A stretch of DNA of 64,000 bases, from contig JAZLER010000011.1 in assembly GCA_045615345.1 (NCBI GenBank), positions 1-64,000 of the forward strand, in the 5' to 3' direction. Positions 1-7,663 of the stretch are shown here, piece by piece. The stretch comes from Fumia sp045615345 (lineage in GTDB: Bacteria > Bacillota > Clostridia > Oscillospirales > Ruminococcaceae). Position 1 is the first letter of the stretch, and every line of letters begins with the position of its first letter. A program made the position numbers and the translations under genes. Below the pieces are notes generated by a model. It was given only the letters and a program-made list of their open reading frames with translations, was not told the DNA's origin and ran no database searches.

Positions 1-1
1 A

Positions 2-22
2 AAACCTTCCACCGGAAGGTTT
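2..22. other. Perfect 9-bp hairpin at the window edge
   Basis: Inverted repeat AAACCTTCC/GGAAGGTTT with a 3-nt loop. On the minus strand it is followed by a T run that is cut by the window edge, so it may be the terminator of a unit outside the window. The following stretch up to 75 holds no gene I can support. Confidence 0.4.
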
Positions 23-75
23 CCTTTACGCTTCGAGCCTTCTCAAGGGTTCAAATCCCTCAATTCAAAACAAAA

Positions 76-110
76 AAGAAAAGCACCACTTTCGTGATGC
101 TTTCTTTTTT
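76..110 (-). terminator. Terminator of the tRNA cluster (bidirectional)
   Basis: Stem AAAGCACCAC/GTGATGCTTT with one mismatch and a 4-nt loop, T-rich on both sides. It lies directly after the 3' end of the last tRNA on the minus strand, so it most likely ends the tRNA transcript. Confidence 0.75.
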
Positions 111-186
111 TGGCTGGGGTGGAAGGATTTGAACCCTCGGAATGTCAGAGCCAGAATCTGATGCCTTACCACTTGGCGACACCCCA
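111..186 (-). tRNA. tRNA-Gln (anticodon CTG)
   Basis: The minus strand gives a complete cloverleaf of 76 nt with encoded CCA. The acceptor starts TGGGG as is usual for Gln, the anticodon loop is TTCTGGC and the T loop is TTCAAAT. It is the last gene of a five-tRNA transcript. Confidence 0.93.
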
Positions 187-194
187 ATATAATA

Positions 195-270
195 TGGCTG
201 GGCTAGATGGATTCGAACCATCGAGATGCAGGAGTCAAAGTCCTGTGCCTTACCGCTTGGCTATAGCCCA
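195..270 (-). tRNA. tRNA-Gln (anticodon TTG)
   Basis: Complete 76-nt cloverleaf with encoded CCA, acceptor start TGGGCTA, anticodon loop CTTTGAC and T loop TTCGAAT. It lies 8 bp from the CTG isoacceptor, so both Gln codons are read by genes of one cluster. Confidence 0.93.
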
Positions 271-273
271 ATG

Positions 274-351
274 TGGGGTGGGTAATGAGAGTCGAACTCA
301 CGACCTCCAGAGCCACAATCTGGCGCTCTAACCAACTGAGCTATACCCACC
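274..351 (-). tRNA. tRNA-His (anticodon GTG)
   Basis: Cloverleaf with anticodon loop TTGTGGC and encoded CCA. The extra G at -1 pairs with discriminator C73, the histidine identity element; position 351 is that G-1. It sits 3 bp upstream of the Gln(TTG) gene in the same transcript. Confidence 0.93.
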
Positions 352-356
352 ATAAT

Positions 357-433
357 TGGCGCGCCCATCAGGACTCGAACCTGAGACCTACTGCTTAGAA
401 GGCAGTTGCTCTATCCAGCTGAGCTATGGGCGC
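357..433 (-). tRNA. tRNA-Arg (anticodon TCT)
   Basis: 77-nt cloverleaf with acceptor GCGCCCA, anticodon loop CTTCTAA, T loop TTCGAGT and encoded CCA. It reads AGA/AGG codons. Confidence 0.93.
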
Positions 434-439
434 AAGAAA

Positions 440-458
440 ATCCGTCAAAAAGACGGAT

Positions 459-459
<1 letters not shown>
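440..459 (-). other. Hairpin between tRNA-Gly and tRNA-Arg
   Basis: AATCCGTC/GACGGATT with an AAAAA loop. On the minus strand it follows the CCA of tRNA-Gly and is followed by TTTTC. It could be a processing signal or a partial terminator that lowers readthrough into the downstream tRNAs. Function is inferred from position only. Confidence 0.5.
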
Positions 460-532
<73 letters not shown>

Positions 533-594
533 ACAAGGCTACCAAAGCGGCAATGCCCCTTGCTTTACTGTTACCTTGTTCGGCAACAGATAAT

Positions 595-623
595 ATTATA
601 GCAAAGAGAAACCCTTTTGTCAA
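595..623 (-). promoter_or_regulatory. Promoter of the tRNA cluster
   Basis: Minus-strand TTGACA, 17-bp spacer, TATAAT: a perfect consensus sigma-A promoter. Fits strong expression of the five stable RNAs. Confidence 0.85.
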
Positions 624-692
624 GCCTTTTTTAATAAAAAATCATCATTTTTTCTCTTTTAGAAAACTGCATATTTTTTACAGTAATATCGA

Positions 693-1469
693 CTATTTTT
701 TGATACATTTCTTACTCTGTAAGATATAAACTATTCTCGCAACTGCAGTTTCCGACAAAAAATGTCTTAAAAATACAGCCACCTTCATTAAAAATCCGGG
801 AACTATAACTTTTTTGCCTTTAAACATCTGCTTTATAGCGTATTCTGCAACATCACAGCTGTTAAAAACTACAAATTTTGCAATCTTTTCCTTGCCTGTT
901 CCGAAGCTTACCTTAGCGACATCGCCAAACTCGGTATGAACAGGGCCCGGACAAAGTACACTGATTTTAACCTTGCTCTTTTCCCTTCTGAGTTCTTCTG
1001 AAAGAGCTTCGGAAATACGCAGAACATAAGCTTTTGTACCGTAATAAGCCGCAAATAAAGGTCCAGGGAAGAATGCGGCAATTGAAGCAACATTAAGAAT
1101 ATGCCCGTATCCTCTTTTCTTAAACTCTTTTGCAACGAGCTTTGTCAGAATATGCACGGCTTTAACATTGGTATTAATCATTTTAAGTTCTGTGTCAAGA
1201 TCGTTTTCGCAAAAATCGCCAAACACACCAAAACCTGCGTTATTGATAAAAATATCAGCTTCCCCTGCTCTTTCAGAGAGGTTTATACAGTCTTCTTTGT
1301 TTGTAACATCAAGGCACAGAATTTCAACATCGGTATTAAGCTCCTCCTTTAATTTCAAAAGGCGGTCTTCCCTTCTTGCAACTGCAATTATATCATATCC
1401 CATTCTGGACAATATAACTGCCATATCTCTGCCTATTCCTGAACTCGCACCTGTAATAATCGCTTTCAT
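693..1469 (-). CDS. SDR-family oxidoreductase
   Basis: NAD(P)-dependent short-chain dehydrogenase of 258 residues, the usual length for classical SDRs. Seen: N-terminal cofactor motif TGASSGIG, NNAGFG, the NVASIAA strand with catalytic Ser, and YYGTK holding the Tyr-x3-Lys pair, followed by the PGPV segment. The substrate cannot be read from sequence. The start at 1469 is chosen because AGAGGTGATC lies just upstream; an in-frame ATG 39 bp earlier would fall inside the terminator of tsf. It is on the same strand as rpsB-tsf but separated by that terminator, so readthrough or an unseen promoter must drive it. No clear terminator is visible downstream. Confidence 0.85.
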   Translation of the reverse strand: MKAIITGASSGIGRDMAVILSRMGYDIIAVARREDRLLKLKEELNTDVEILCLDVTNKEDCINLSERAGEADIFINNAGFGVFGDFCENDLDTELKMINTNVKAVHILTKLVAKEFKKRGYGHILNVASIAAFFPGPLFAAYYGTKAYVLRISEALSEELRREKSKVKISVLCPGPVHTEFGDVAKVSFGTGKEKIAKFVVFNSCDVAEYAIKQMFKGKKVIVPGFLMKVAVFLRHFLSETAVARIVYILQSKKCIKK

Positions 1470-1484
1470 CAGATCACCTCTAAC

Positions 1485-1515
1485 AAAAAAGCGTTTGCCA
1501 AAAGGCAAACGCTTT
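1485..1515 (-). terminator. Terminator after tsf
   Basis: 12-bp perfect stem AAAGCGTTTGCC/GGCAAACGCTTT with a 4-nt loop and a U run on the minus strand, immediately after the tsf stop. Confidence 0.9.
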
Positions 1516-1529
1516 CAGATAAACTATGA

Positions 1530-2423
1530 TTATTTAACCATGCTTGCAACTTCGTCAGCAAAGTTATCTTCTCTCTTTTCAAGACCTTCGCCTTTTTCAA
1601 AACGAACGAATTTCTTAAGAGTAAGGTTGCCACCCAATTCTTTAGCTGTGTTTTCAACATATTTTGCTACAGAGATATCATCATCTTTGATGAAAGCCTG
1701 TTCGAGCAAGCAAACTTCCTTGTAGTATTTAGCAATTCTGCCGTTAACCATTTTTTCTGCGATAGCAGCGGGTTTGCCTTCGTTGATAGCCTGAGCTGTA
1801 AGAATTTCTTTTTCTTTAGCAACTGTTTCAGCGGGTACTTCTTCTTTGGAGAGGTACTGAGGGAAAGCAGCAGCAACCTGCATTGCTACGTCTTTACCAC
1901 AAGCTTCGTAGCCTGCGCAGTCAGTATCAAACTGTACCATAACACCGATTTTACCGCCACCATGTACATAAGGTACCAAAGCACCTTCAAGGCGTTCAAA
2001 ACGGCGGATGTTCATATTTTCACCGATAACGAGAATTTTCTCACGAAGAGCTTCAGCAACAGTCATTTCTGTGCCAACGCATGTCATATCGTTGAGAGCA
2101 GCGATATCAGCGGGGTTTTCTTTAATGATAGTTTTTGCAACATTGTTTACGAATGTTACAAAATCAGCGTTTTTAGCAACGAAGTCTGTTTCAGCGTTAA
2201 CTTCCAAAACAACACCAACATTACCTTCAACGATAGAAACAACCAAACCTTCGGAAGCGATTCTGCTGGATTTTTTAGCAGCAGCAGCCAATCCTTTTTC
2301 ACGAAGGAATTCAATTGCTTTATCCATATCACCGTCAGCTTCTGTGAGGGCTTTTTTACAGTCCATCATGCCACAACCGGTTCTTTCACGAAGATCTTTT
2401 ACATCACTTGCAGTAAATGCCAT
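1530..2423 (-). CDS. tsf: Translation elongation factor Ts
   Basis: EF-Ts, the GDP/GTP exchange factor for EF-Tu. The 297-residue protein has the N-terminal UBA-like domain, the RTGCGMMDCKKAL signature near residue 15, the TDFVAKN motif that contacts EF-Tu near residue 80, and the dimerisation domain. The start carries AGGAGG 8 bp upstream. It lies 61 bp behind rpsB in the same orientation, the classical rpsB-tsf arrangement, with a hairpin in the gap and a strong terminator after it. Confidence 0.97.
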   Translation of the reverse strand: MAFTASDVKDLRERTGCGMMDCKKALTEADGDMDKAIEFLREKGLAAAAKKSSRIASEGLVVSIVEGNVGVVLEVNAETDFVAKNADFVTFVNNVAKTIIKENPADIAALNDMTCVGTEMTVAEALREKILVIGENMNIRRFERLEGALVPYVHGGGKIGVMVQFDTDCAGYEACGKDVAMQVAAAFPQYLSKEEVPAETVAKEKEILTAQAINEGKPAAIAEKMVNGRIAKYYKEVCLLEQAFIKDDDISVAKYVENTAKELGGNLTLKKFVRFEKGEGLEKREDNFADEVASMVK

Positions 2424-2444
2424 AATATTTTCCTCCTAATCTTT

Positions 2445-2472
2445 GAAAATGCCCGAAGGGTTCTTCGGGCAT
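2445..2472 (-). other. Intercistronic hairpin between rpsB and tsf
   Basis: ATGCCCGAAG/CTTCGGGCAT with a 4-nt loop, followed on the minus strand by TTTTC. It has terminator geometry with a short U run, so it may act as a partial attenuator or a processing site that sets the S2:EF-Ts ratio. Inference. Confidence 0.6.
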
Positions 2473-2484
2473 CTATAAATTCAA

Positions 2485-3228
2485 TTACTCAGCAGCTTCT
2501 TCAGCAACTTCTGCTTCTTCAGCAGGAGCTTCAGCAGCTTCGTCACTGCCCTGACGACCTTCCAGAATAGCGCTTGCCATAGCACCTGCGATAAGTTTGA
2601 CAGCGCGGATAGCATCGTCATTTCCGGGGATAACATAGTCAACTTCATCAGGGTCACAGTTTGTGTCAACGATAGCAACAATCGGAATATTGAGTTTTCT
2701 TGCTTCTGCAACAGCGATTTTCTCTTTCTTGGGGTCAACAACGAAAAGTGCTGCGGGCAATTTCTTCATATTCTTGATACCGCCGATGAATTTTTCGAGT
2801 TTTTCGATTTCGAGTTTAAGTTTGATTACTTCTTTCTTGGGAAGCAATTCAAATGTGCCGTCTTCTTCCATTTTACGAAGCTGAGCAAGTCTGTCGATTC
2901 TGCGTGTGATGGTTTTGAAGTTTGTCATCATACCGCCGAGCCAACGAGCGTTTACGAAATGCATACCGCAACGTTCTGCTTCTTCTTTAACGGAATCGCC
3001 TGCCTGTTTTTTAGTTCCTACGAAAAGAACTTCACCGCCGTCTTTAGCGATGTCACGGATGAACATATAAGCTTCATCCAATTTTTTTACGGTTTTCTGC
3101 AAATCAATAATGTAGATACCGTTTCTTTCTGTGAAAATGTACTGAGCCATTTTCGGGTTCCATCTTCTGGTCTGGTGTCCGAAATGTACGCCAGCTTCCA
3201 AAAGCTGTTTCATTGATACTACTCCCAT
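2485..3228 (-). CDS. rpsB: 30S ribosomal protein S2
   Basis: S2, late-assembling small-subunit protein, 247 residues. Family signatures are GVHFGHQTRRWNPKM near the N-terminus, the NARWLGGMMTNFKT segment and VDTNCDPD toward the C-terminus. The C-terminal tail is rich in Glu and Ala. The start at MGVVS is chosen because AGGAGGTC sits 5 bp before it; the frame extends 51 bp further upstream without a ribosome site. First gene of the rpsB-tsf unit, preceded by a structured leader and a promoter. Confidence 0.97.
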   Translation of the reverse strand: MGVVSMKQLLEAGVHFGHQTRRWNPKMAQYIFTERNGIYIIDLQKTVKKLDEAYMFIRDIAKDGGEVLFVGTKKQAGDSVKEEAERCGMHFVNARWLGGMMTNFKTITRRIDRLAQLRKMEEDGTFELLPKKEVIKLKLEIEKLEKFIGGIKNMKKLPAALFVVDPKKEKIAVAEARKLNIPIVAIVDTNCDPDEVDYVIPGNDDAIRAVKLIAGAMASAILEGRQGSDEAAEAPAEEAEVAEEAAE

Positions 3229-3320
3229 GGTAGACCTCCTAAATTTGGTTATTTTCCTCCGCACACAAAAGCTGTGCACCGGATACCTCCGGCACCTTGC
3301 ACATCCTATATGTGCGTGCG
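3229..3320 (-). promoter_or_regulatory. Structured 5' leader of rpsB, possible autoregulatory RNA
   Basis: Between the mapped promoter and the rpsB start the minus-strand transcript can form at least three short hairpins: GCACAT/ATGTGC, CCGG/CCGG and GCACA/TGTGC. S2 leaders with autoregulatory roles are known in other bacteria. I cannot match this one to a named Rfam class, so the role is inference. Confidence 0.35.
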
Positions 3321-3325
3321 TAATG

Positions 3326-3354
3326 CGTATAATATTTTAACAGAAATATGTCAA
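3326..3354 (-). promoter_or_regulatory. Promoter of rpsB-tsf
   Basis: Minus-strand TTGACA, 17-bp spacer, TATACG, about 100 bp before the rpsB start codon. Confidence 0.65.
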
Positions 3355-3419
3355 AAAGACAAGTTTTTGCAGATTTGTTAACAAAAAGTTTACAAATTAC
3401 TGCTGTAAAGTAAAATTGT

Positions 3420-4172
3420 TTACAGCAAATCAGACATACGGTAAATTCCCGGCTTATCGCAATCTGCCATAAATACAGCAGCATTAATTGAACCTACTGC
3501 AAAAATTTCCCTGGACATAGCAGTATGTGACAAAGTGATGATTTCATCATGTCCTGCAAAGATAATCTCGTGTTCTCCGACTATTGTTCCGCCACGGATT
3601 GAAGAAATCCCAATCTCTTTTTTCTCGCGTTTTTTACGAACGGAATGTCTGTCGTAAACATATTCCTTATTGTTCCCTACTTCATCATTAATAGCATCAG
3701 CAAGCAACAATGCGGTACCACTCGGAGCATCAAGTTTTCTGTTATGATGTTTCTCAACGATTTCAATGTCAAACTGGTCTCCCAAAAAGCTTGCAGCCTT
3801 TTTAGCAAGCTCAGCAAGAAGGTTAATTCCAAGTGACATATTAAAAGAAAAGAATACGGGGATTTTTTTTGATGCATCCTCAATTTTCTTAATCTGCTCG
3901 GGATTATAACCTGTTGTAGCAATTACTATCGAAGTATTGTTCTTTACTGCATACTCCAAAAGCCCGTCCAATGTACTCGGATGGGAGTAGTCAATAATCA
4001 CATCGATTTTCTCTTTGCATTCTATAGCGGTTTTATATACAGGGAAACCATTCAGGGGTTCTGTATTCAGATCAACACCTGCTACAATTTTCAAATCTTC
4101 GCGTTCTTTAAGGCAGGAAAAAATAACATTTCCCATTTTTCCGTTAGCACCGCTCAGCAATACATTTTTCAT
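3420..4172 (-). CDS. dapB: 4-hydroxy-tetrahydrodipicolinate reductase
   Basis: DapB reduces hydroxy-tetrahydrodipicolinate with NAD(P)H in the lysine/meso-diaminopimelate pathway. 250 residues; N-terminal Rossmann motif GANGKMG, ATTGY, and the catalytic signature EKHHNRKLDAPSGTA near residue 140. The start is MKNVLL with AAAGGGAAG upstream; the frame has an earlier ATG without a ribosome site. Third gene of the lysine-riboswitch operon asd-dapA-dapB, separated from dapA by a hairpin-bearing 62-bp gap. Confidence 0.95.
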   Translation of the reverse strand: MKNVLLSGANGKMGNVIFSCLKEREDLKIVAGVDLNTEPLNGFPVYKTAIECKEKIDVIIDYSHPSTLDGLLEYAVKNNTSIVIATTGYNPEQIKKIEDASKKIPVFFSFNMSLGINLLAELAKKAASFLGDQFDIEIVEKHHNRKLDAPSGTALLLADAINDEVGNNKEYVYDRHSVRKKREKKEIGISSIRGGTIVGEHEIIFAGHDEIITLSHTAMSREIFAVGSINAAVFMADCDKPGIYRMSDLL

Positions 4173-4197
4173 AAGTACTTCCCTTTCTTTAAAAGCC

Positions 4198-4224
4198 AAG
4201 CCTGAAACATAAAGTTTCAGGCTT
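4198..4224 (-). other. Hairpin between dapA and dapB
   Basis: 11-bp stem AAGCCTGAAAC/GTTTCAGGCTT with a 5-nt loop. The T tract on the minus strand is weak, so this is more likely a partial terminator or mRNA-processing element than a full stop. Confidence 0.55.
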
Positions 4225-4234
4225 TATTTTGCGA

Positions 4235-5122
4235 CTATATAACTTTATGCGCTTTCATTGCATCGAACAAAACTTTTTTATCTGCTTCTGTCATCTCATA
4301 AAGAGGCATACGGCAGAAATGTGTTCCGTAACCCATAGCAGCAATAGCTTCTTTTACGGGAATGGGGTTAACATCGATAAATAATGCGTTGATAAGGTCA
4401 AGATAATCCACCTGAAGTTTTTCAGCTTCTTTGATTTTACCATCAAAGTAATACTGACACATATCGTGTGTTTCCTTGGGACAAACATTTGAAAGTACCG
4501 AGATAACACCTTTACCGCCAAGTGAAAGTGTAGGTACTATCATATCATCATTACCGGAATAAATATCGAGGTCATCGCCACAGAGATGTCTTATAGCGGC
4601 AACCTGAGAAATATTACCGCTTGCTTCCTTAACAGCCACAATGTTAGGATGTTTGGAAAGTTCTTTACATGTAGCAGGAGTGATATTAACGCCTGTTCTG
4701 CTCTGAACACTGTAAAGAATGATAGGCAAATCAGTAGCATCAGCAATTGCGTTGTAGTGAGCTACAAGGCCTCTCTGGGAAGTTTTATTGTAATATGGTG
4801 TAACAACCAAAATACCATCAACACCTAAAGCTTTGGACTCTTTTGCAAGTCTTATAGCGTAAGAAGTTTCATTACTTCCTGCACCTGCAATAACAGGTAC
4901 TCTTCCGTTTACATGGTTTTTTACAAACTTGATAGACTCAACATGTTCTTCATCACTCATAGTGGAAGATTCACCGGTAGTACCGCAAACAATAATTGCA
5001 TCAGTACTGTTTGCAATCTGCCAGTCGATAAGTCTGCCAAAGCTTTCCCAATCGATAGCGCCATCAGCGTGCATAGGGGTTGCAATAGCTACACCTGCAC
5101 CTGTAAAAATAGTTTTCTTCAT
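4235..5122 (-). CDS. dapA: 4-hydroxy-tetrahydrodipicolinate synthase
   Basis: DapA condenses pyruvate with aspartate semialdehyde, the committing step to lysine and diaminopimelate. 295 residues, TIM barrel. Seen: CGTTGES phosphate-like loop near residue 43, the Tyr in the LYSVQSRTG segment, and the Schiff-base Lys in VAVKEASG near residue 160. The start at MKKTIF is supported by GGAGGG 7 bp upstream; an ATG 15 bp earlier overlaps that site. Lies 24 bp behind asd. Confidence 0.96.
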   Translation of the reverse strand: MKKTIFTGAGVAIATPMHADGAIDWESFGRLIDWQIANSTDAIIVCGTTGESSTMSDEEHVESIKFVKNHVNGRVPVIAGAGSNETSYAIRLAKESKALGVDGILVVTPYYNKTSQRGLVAHYNAIADATDLPIILYSVQSRTGVNITPATCKELSKHPNIVAVKEASGNISQVAAIRHLCGDDLDIYSGNDDMIVPTLSLGGKGVISVLSNVCPKETHDMCQYYFDGKIKEAEKLQVDYLDLINALFIDVNPIPVKEAIAAMGYGTHFCRMPLYEMTEADKKVLFDAMKAHKVI

Positions 5123-5146
5123 TGGTACGCCCTCCAAATTTATATA

Positions 5147-6229
5147 TTAGTCAAGATATCCTTTTGCAGCAAGAAGTTCAGCAAGCAATACAGCACCACC
5201 TGCAGCACCTCTTAATGTGTTGTGAGAAAGACAAACGAATTTGATATCATACTGTGTATCGGGTCTTAAGCGACCAACGGAAACAGCCATACCACCTTCG
5301 ATATCCCTGTCAAGTTTTGCCTGAGGACGGTTATCCTCTTCAAAATAGTGAAGGAACTGTTTAGGAGCTGAAGGGAGCTCAAGTTCCTGTGCAGGGCCTT
5401 TGAATTCAGCCCAGATTTTTTTGATATCTTCAATTTCGGGTTTCTTATCAAATTTTGCAAAAACAGCAGCAGTGTGTCCGTCAGAAACAGGAACACGCAG
5501 ACACTGAGCAGTAATTGAAGGAGAATCAGCATTTACAATTACATCACCTTCAACCTTACCCCAGATTTTAAGAGGTTCCTTTTCACTCTTTTCTTCTTCG
5601 CCGCCGATGTAAGGAATGATGTTGTCAACGATTTCAGGCATTGTTTCAAAAGTCTTACCTGCACCGGAGATAGCCTGATAAGTACAAGCAAGGGCCGCAT
5701 TAAGTCCGTAAATCTCCTTCAAAGGATGAAGTGCGGGAACATAGCTCTGGAGTGAGCAGTTGGATTTAACAGCAATAAAACCTTTTTTAGTACCAAGGCG
5801 TTTTCTCTGAGAAGGAATAACTTCAAGGTGGTCAGCGTTGATTTCCGGAACAATCATAGGAACATCAGCTGTACCACGATGAGCAGAGTTGTTGGAAACT
5901 ACGGGGATTTCAGCTTTTGCATAAGCTTCTTCGAGTTTTTTGATTTCATCTTTAGGCATATCAACAGCACAGAAAACAAAATCAACTTTTTCCTTAATCT
6001 TTTCGATATCTGCAGTAGCATCAAACAAAACCATATCAGCCATAGAAGCAGGTACAGGTGTTTTCATTGCCCAACGCTTTTCAACGAGCTCCTTATAAGG
6101 TTTGCCTGCACTTCTGCTCGAAGCAGCCAAAGCTGTAACATTAAACCAGGGATGGTTTTCTAAAAGTGTTGCAAAACGCTGACCAACCATACCGGTAGCA
6201 CCGATAATTCCTACATTCCATTTTTTCAT
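5147..6229 (-). CDS. asd: Aspartate-semialdehyde dehydrogenase
   Basis: Asd reduces aspartyl phosphate to aspartate semialdehyde. 360 residues, in the longer subclass also found in archaea and fungi. Seen: GATGMVGQRF nucleotide-binding loop at the N-terminus, the catalytic Cys in KSNCSLQSYV near residue 150, and a C-terminal LSHNTLRGAAGG segment. The start is MKKWNV with AAAGGA upstream. First gene of the operon controlled by the lysine riboswitch and terminator just upstream, which fits its place at the branch to lysine. Confidence 0.95.
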   Translation of the reverse strand: MKKWNVGIIGATGMVGQRFATLLENHPWFNVTALAASSRSAGKPYKELVEKRWAMKTPVPASMADMVLFDATADIEKIKEKVDFVFCAVDMPKDEIKKLEEAYAKAEIPVVSNNSAHRGTADVPMIVPEINADHLEVIPSQRKRLGTKKGFIAVKSNCSLQSYVPALHPLKEIYGLNAALACTYQAISGAGKTFETMPEIVDNIIPYIGGEEEKSEKEPLKIWGKVEGDVIVNADSPSITAQCLRVPVSDGHTAAVFAKFDKKPEIEDIKKIWAEFKGPAQELELPSAPKQFLHYFEEDNRPQAKLDRDIEGGMAVSVGRLRPDTQYDIKFVCLSHNTLRGAAGGAVLLAELLAAKGYLD

Positions 6230-6286
6230 AATATGACCAATCCTTTCAAAAAGACACCGCAAAAAACGGTAAAAATTTATTTAATT

Positions 6287-6308
6287 AAAAAAACCGGTTG
6301 AAAACCGG
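6287..6308 (-). terminator. Riboswitch-controlled terminator before asd
   Basis: CCGGTT/AACCGG stem followed by a seven-U run on the minus strand, between the lysine aptamer and the asd start. This is the expected position of the OFF-state terminator. Confidence 0.75.
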
Positions 6309-6356
6309 CCGTCAATCGGGTATAATAGTAAAGTATTGCGATTATACACACAAGAG

Positions 6357-6532
6357 TTACGGCAGCTCTCCATCATAAATCCTTATGATGACAATCCTGT
6401 ATTTGTTAAATACAGGCTCAGGCTAAGGGTTTTCCCATACTCCCGCCTTCGGCGGTGACCCCTTTCGGTAACATTCAAGGGTTTGGGAAACCTCCCGATA
6501 CTTACTTTTGATAACCGCGACCTCTGACCTTT
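6357..6532 (-). promoter_or_regulatory. Lysine riboswitch (L-box)
   Basis: The minus-strand RNA carries L-box core elements in order: AGAGGTCGCGG, AAAAGTAAG, AAAGGGGTCACCGCCGAAGG, a GCCTGAGCC segment, a long hairpin around ATCATAA, then GGAGAGCTGCC closing P1 against GGTCAG. It is followed by an intrinsic terminator and then asd-dapA-dapB. By known L-box behaviour, lysine binding should favour termination and repress the operon. Confidence 0.9.
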
Positions 6533-6559
6533 AAAAAATATTTACTTTTCTAATAATAT

Positions 6560-6588
6560 ATAATAACATTTTAATAAATAAGTGTCAA
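6560..6588 (-). promoter_or_regulatory. Promoter of the lysine-riboswitch operon
   Basis: Minus-strand TTGACA, 17-bp spacer, TATTAT, about 30 bp before the aptamer. Confidence 0.8.
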
Positions 6589-6627
6589 TTGTTTTTTGAT
6601 AAAATTTTGAAAAAAAGGAGATAAAAA

Positions 6628-7653
6628 GTGAAAACCGAAGATTTTTTCTACGACTTACCCGAATCTCTCATAGCGCAGACACCACTTTCTAAGCGTGACG
6701 ATTCAAGACTTCTGGTTTTAAACAAGGAAACCGGAGAAATATCTCACCGTCATTTTTATGATATTGGTGAATACTTAAATGAAGGTGACTTACTTGTGGT
6801 CAACAACTCAAGAGTTCTGCCCGCACGCCTTTACGGATATAAAAAAGATACCGGTGCAAATATGGAATTCTTGCTTCTGGAACAAAAGGAAAAGGATACC
6901 TGGGAAGTTCTGGTGAAACCTGGTAAGAAAGCAAAACCCGGTGCTGAGTTTGTTTTCGGCGATGGTTTGCTCTCAGCAGAAGTTTTAGAAGTACTTGACG
7001 GAGGTAACCGTCTTGTAAAATTCTCTTACGAAGGTAACTTTTTTGCCGTTCTTGATGAAATCGGGCAGATGCCTTTGCCTCCTTACATAACAGAAAAACT
7101 TGAGGACAAAGAGCGCTACCAGACTGTTTATTCAAAAGAGTTAGGCTCTGCCGCTGCTCCTACTGCAGGACTTCATTTCACCCCAGAGCTTATGGAATCA
7201 TTAAAATCAAAAGGAGTAAATATCGCAGAAGTAACACTTCATGTAGGTCTCGGTACTTTCCGTCCCGTTAAAGTAAAAGAAATAACCGAGCACAAGATGC
7301 ATTCGGAACATTATATGCTTTCAAAAGAAACTGCAGACCTTATAAATAAAACAAAGGCAAACGGAAAAAAAGTTGTTGCCGTTGGTACTACCGCTTGCAG
7401 AACGCTTGAAAGTGTAGTAAAATTTGAAAAGGAAATTAAAGAGTCAGACGGATTTACCGATATCTTTATCTATCCCCCGTACGAATTCGGTTGCATAGAC
7501 GGTCTTATCACAAACTTTCATCTCCCCGAAAGTACACTGATTATGCTTGTTTCTGCTTTTGCGGGATATGATAATACAATGAATGCATACAAAAAAGCAG
7601 TAGACGAAAAATACAGATTTTTCAGCTTCGGTGATGCAATGATAATTATTTAA
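6628..7653 (+). CDS. queA: S-adenosylmethionine:tRNA ribosyltransferase-isomerase
   Basis: QueA transfers and isomerises the ribosyl moiety of SAM onto preQ1 in tRNA, the penultimate queuosine step. 341 residues. Seen: FFYDLPESLIAQTP at the N-terminus, the NNSRVLPARL segment, SAAAPTAGLHFT and the C-terminal TNFHLPESTL. GTG start with GGAG 7 bp upstream. Followed after 10 bp by tgt, so both queuosine enzymes are co-transcribed, with mntP behind them. Confidence 0.96.
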   Translation: MKTEDFFYDLPESLIAQTPLSKRDDSRLLVLNKETGEISHRHFYDIGEYLNEGDLLVVNNSRVLPARLYGYKKDTGANMEFLLLEQKEKDTWEVLVKPGKKAKPGAEFVFGDGLLSAEVLEVLDGGNRLVKFSYEGNFFAVLDEIGQMPLPPYITEKLEDKERYQTVYSKELGSAAAPTAGLHFTPELMESLKSKGVNIAEVTLHVGLGTFRPVKVKEITEHKMHSEHYMLSKETADLINKTKANGKKVVAVGTTACRTLESVVKFEKEIKESDGFTDIFIYPPYEFGCIDGLITNFHLPESTLIMLVSAFAGYDNTMNAYKKAVDEKYRFFSFGDAMIII

Positions 7654-7663
7654 GAGGTGCAAA

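Noticed and set aside
30..62. A GGGTTCAAATCCC segment resembling a tRNA T arm on the plus strand
   Set aside because: No acceptor, D or anticodon arm can be fitted and there is no CCA; the upstream part would also be cut by the window edge.
3370..3385. TTTGTTAACAAA near the dapB/rpsB boundary as a Rex operator
   Set aside because: It lacks the 4-bp spacer of the TTGTTAA-N4-TTAACAA consensus and does not overlap a core promoter element.
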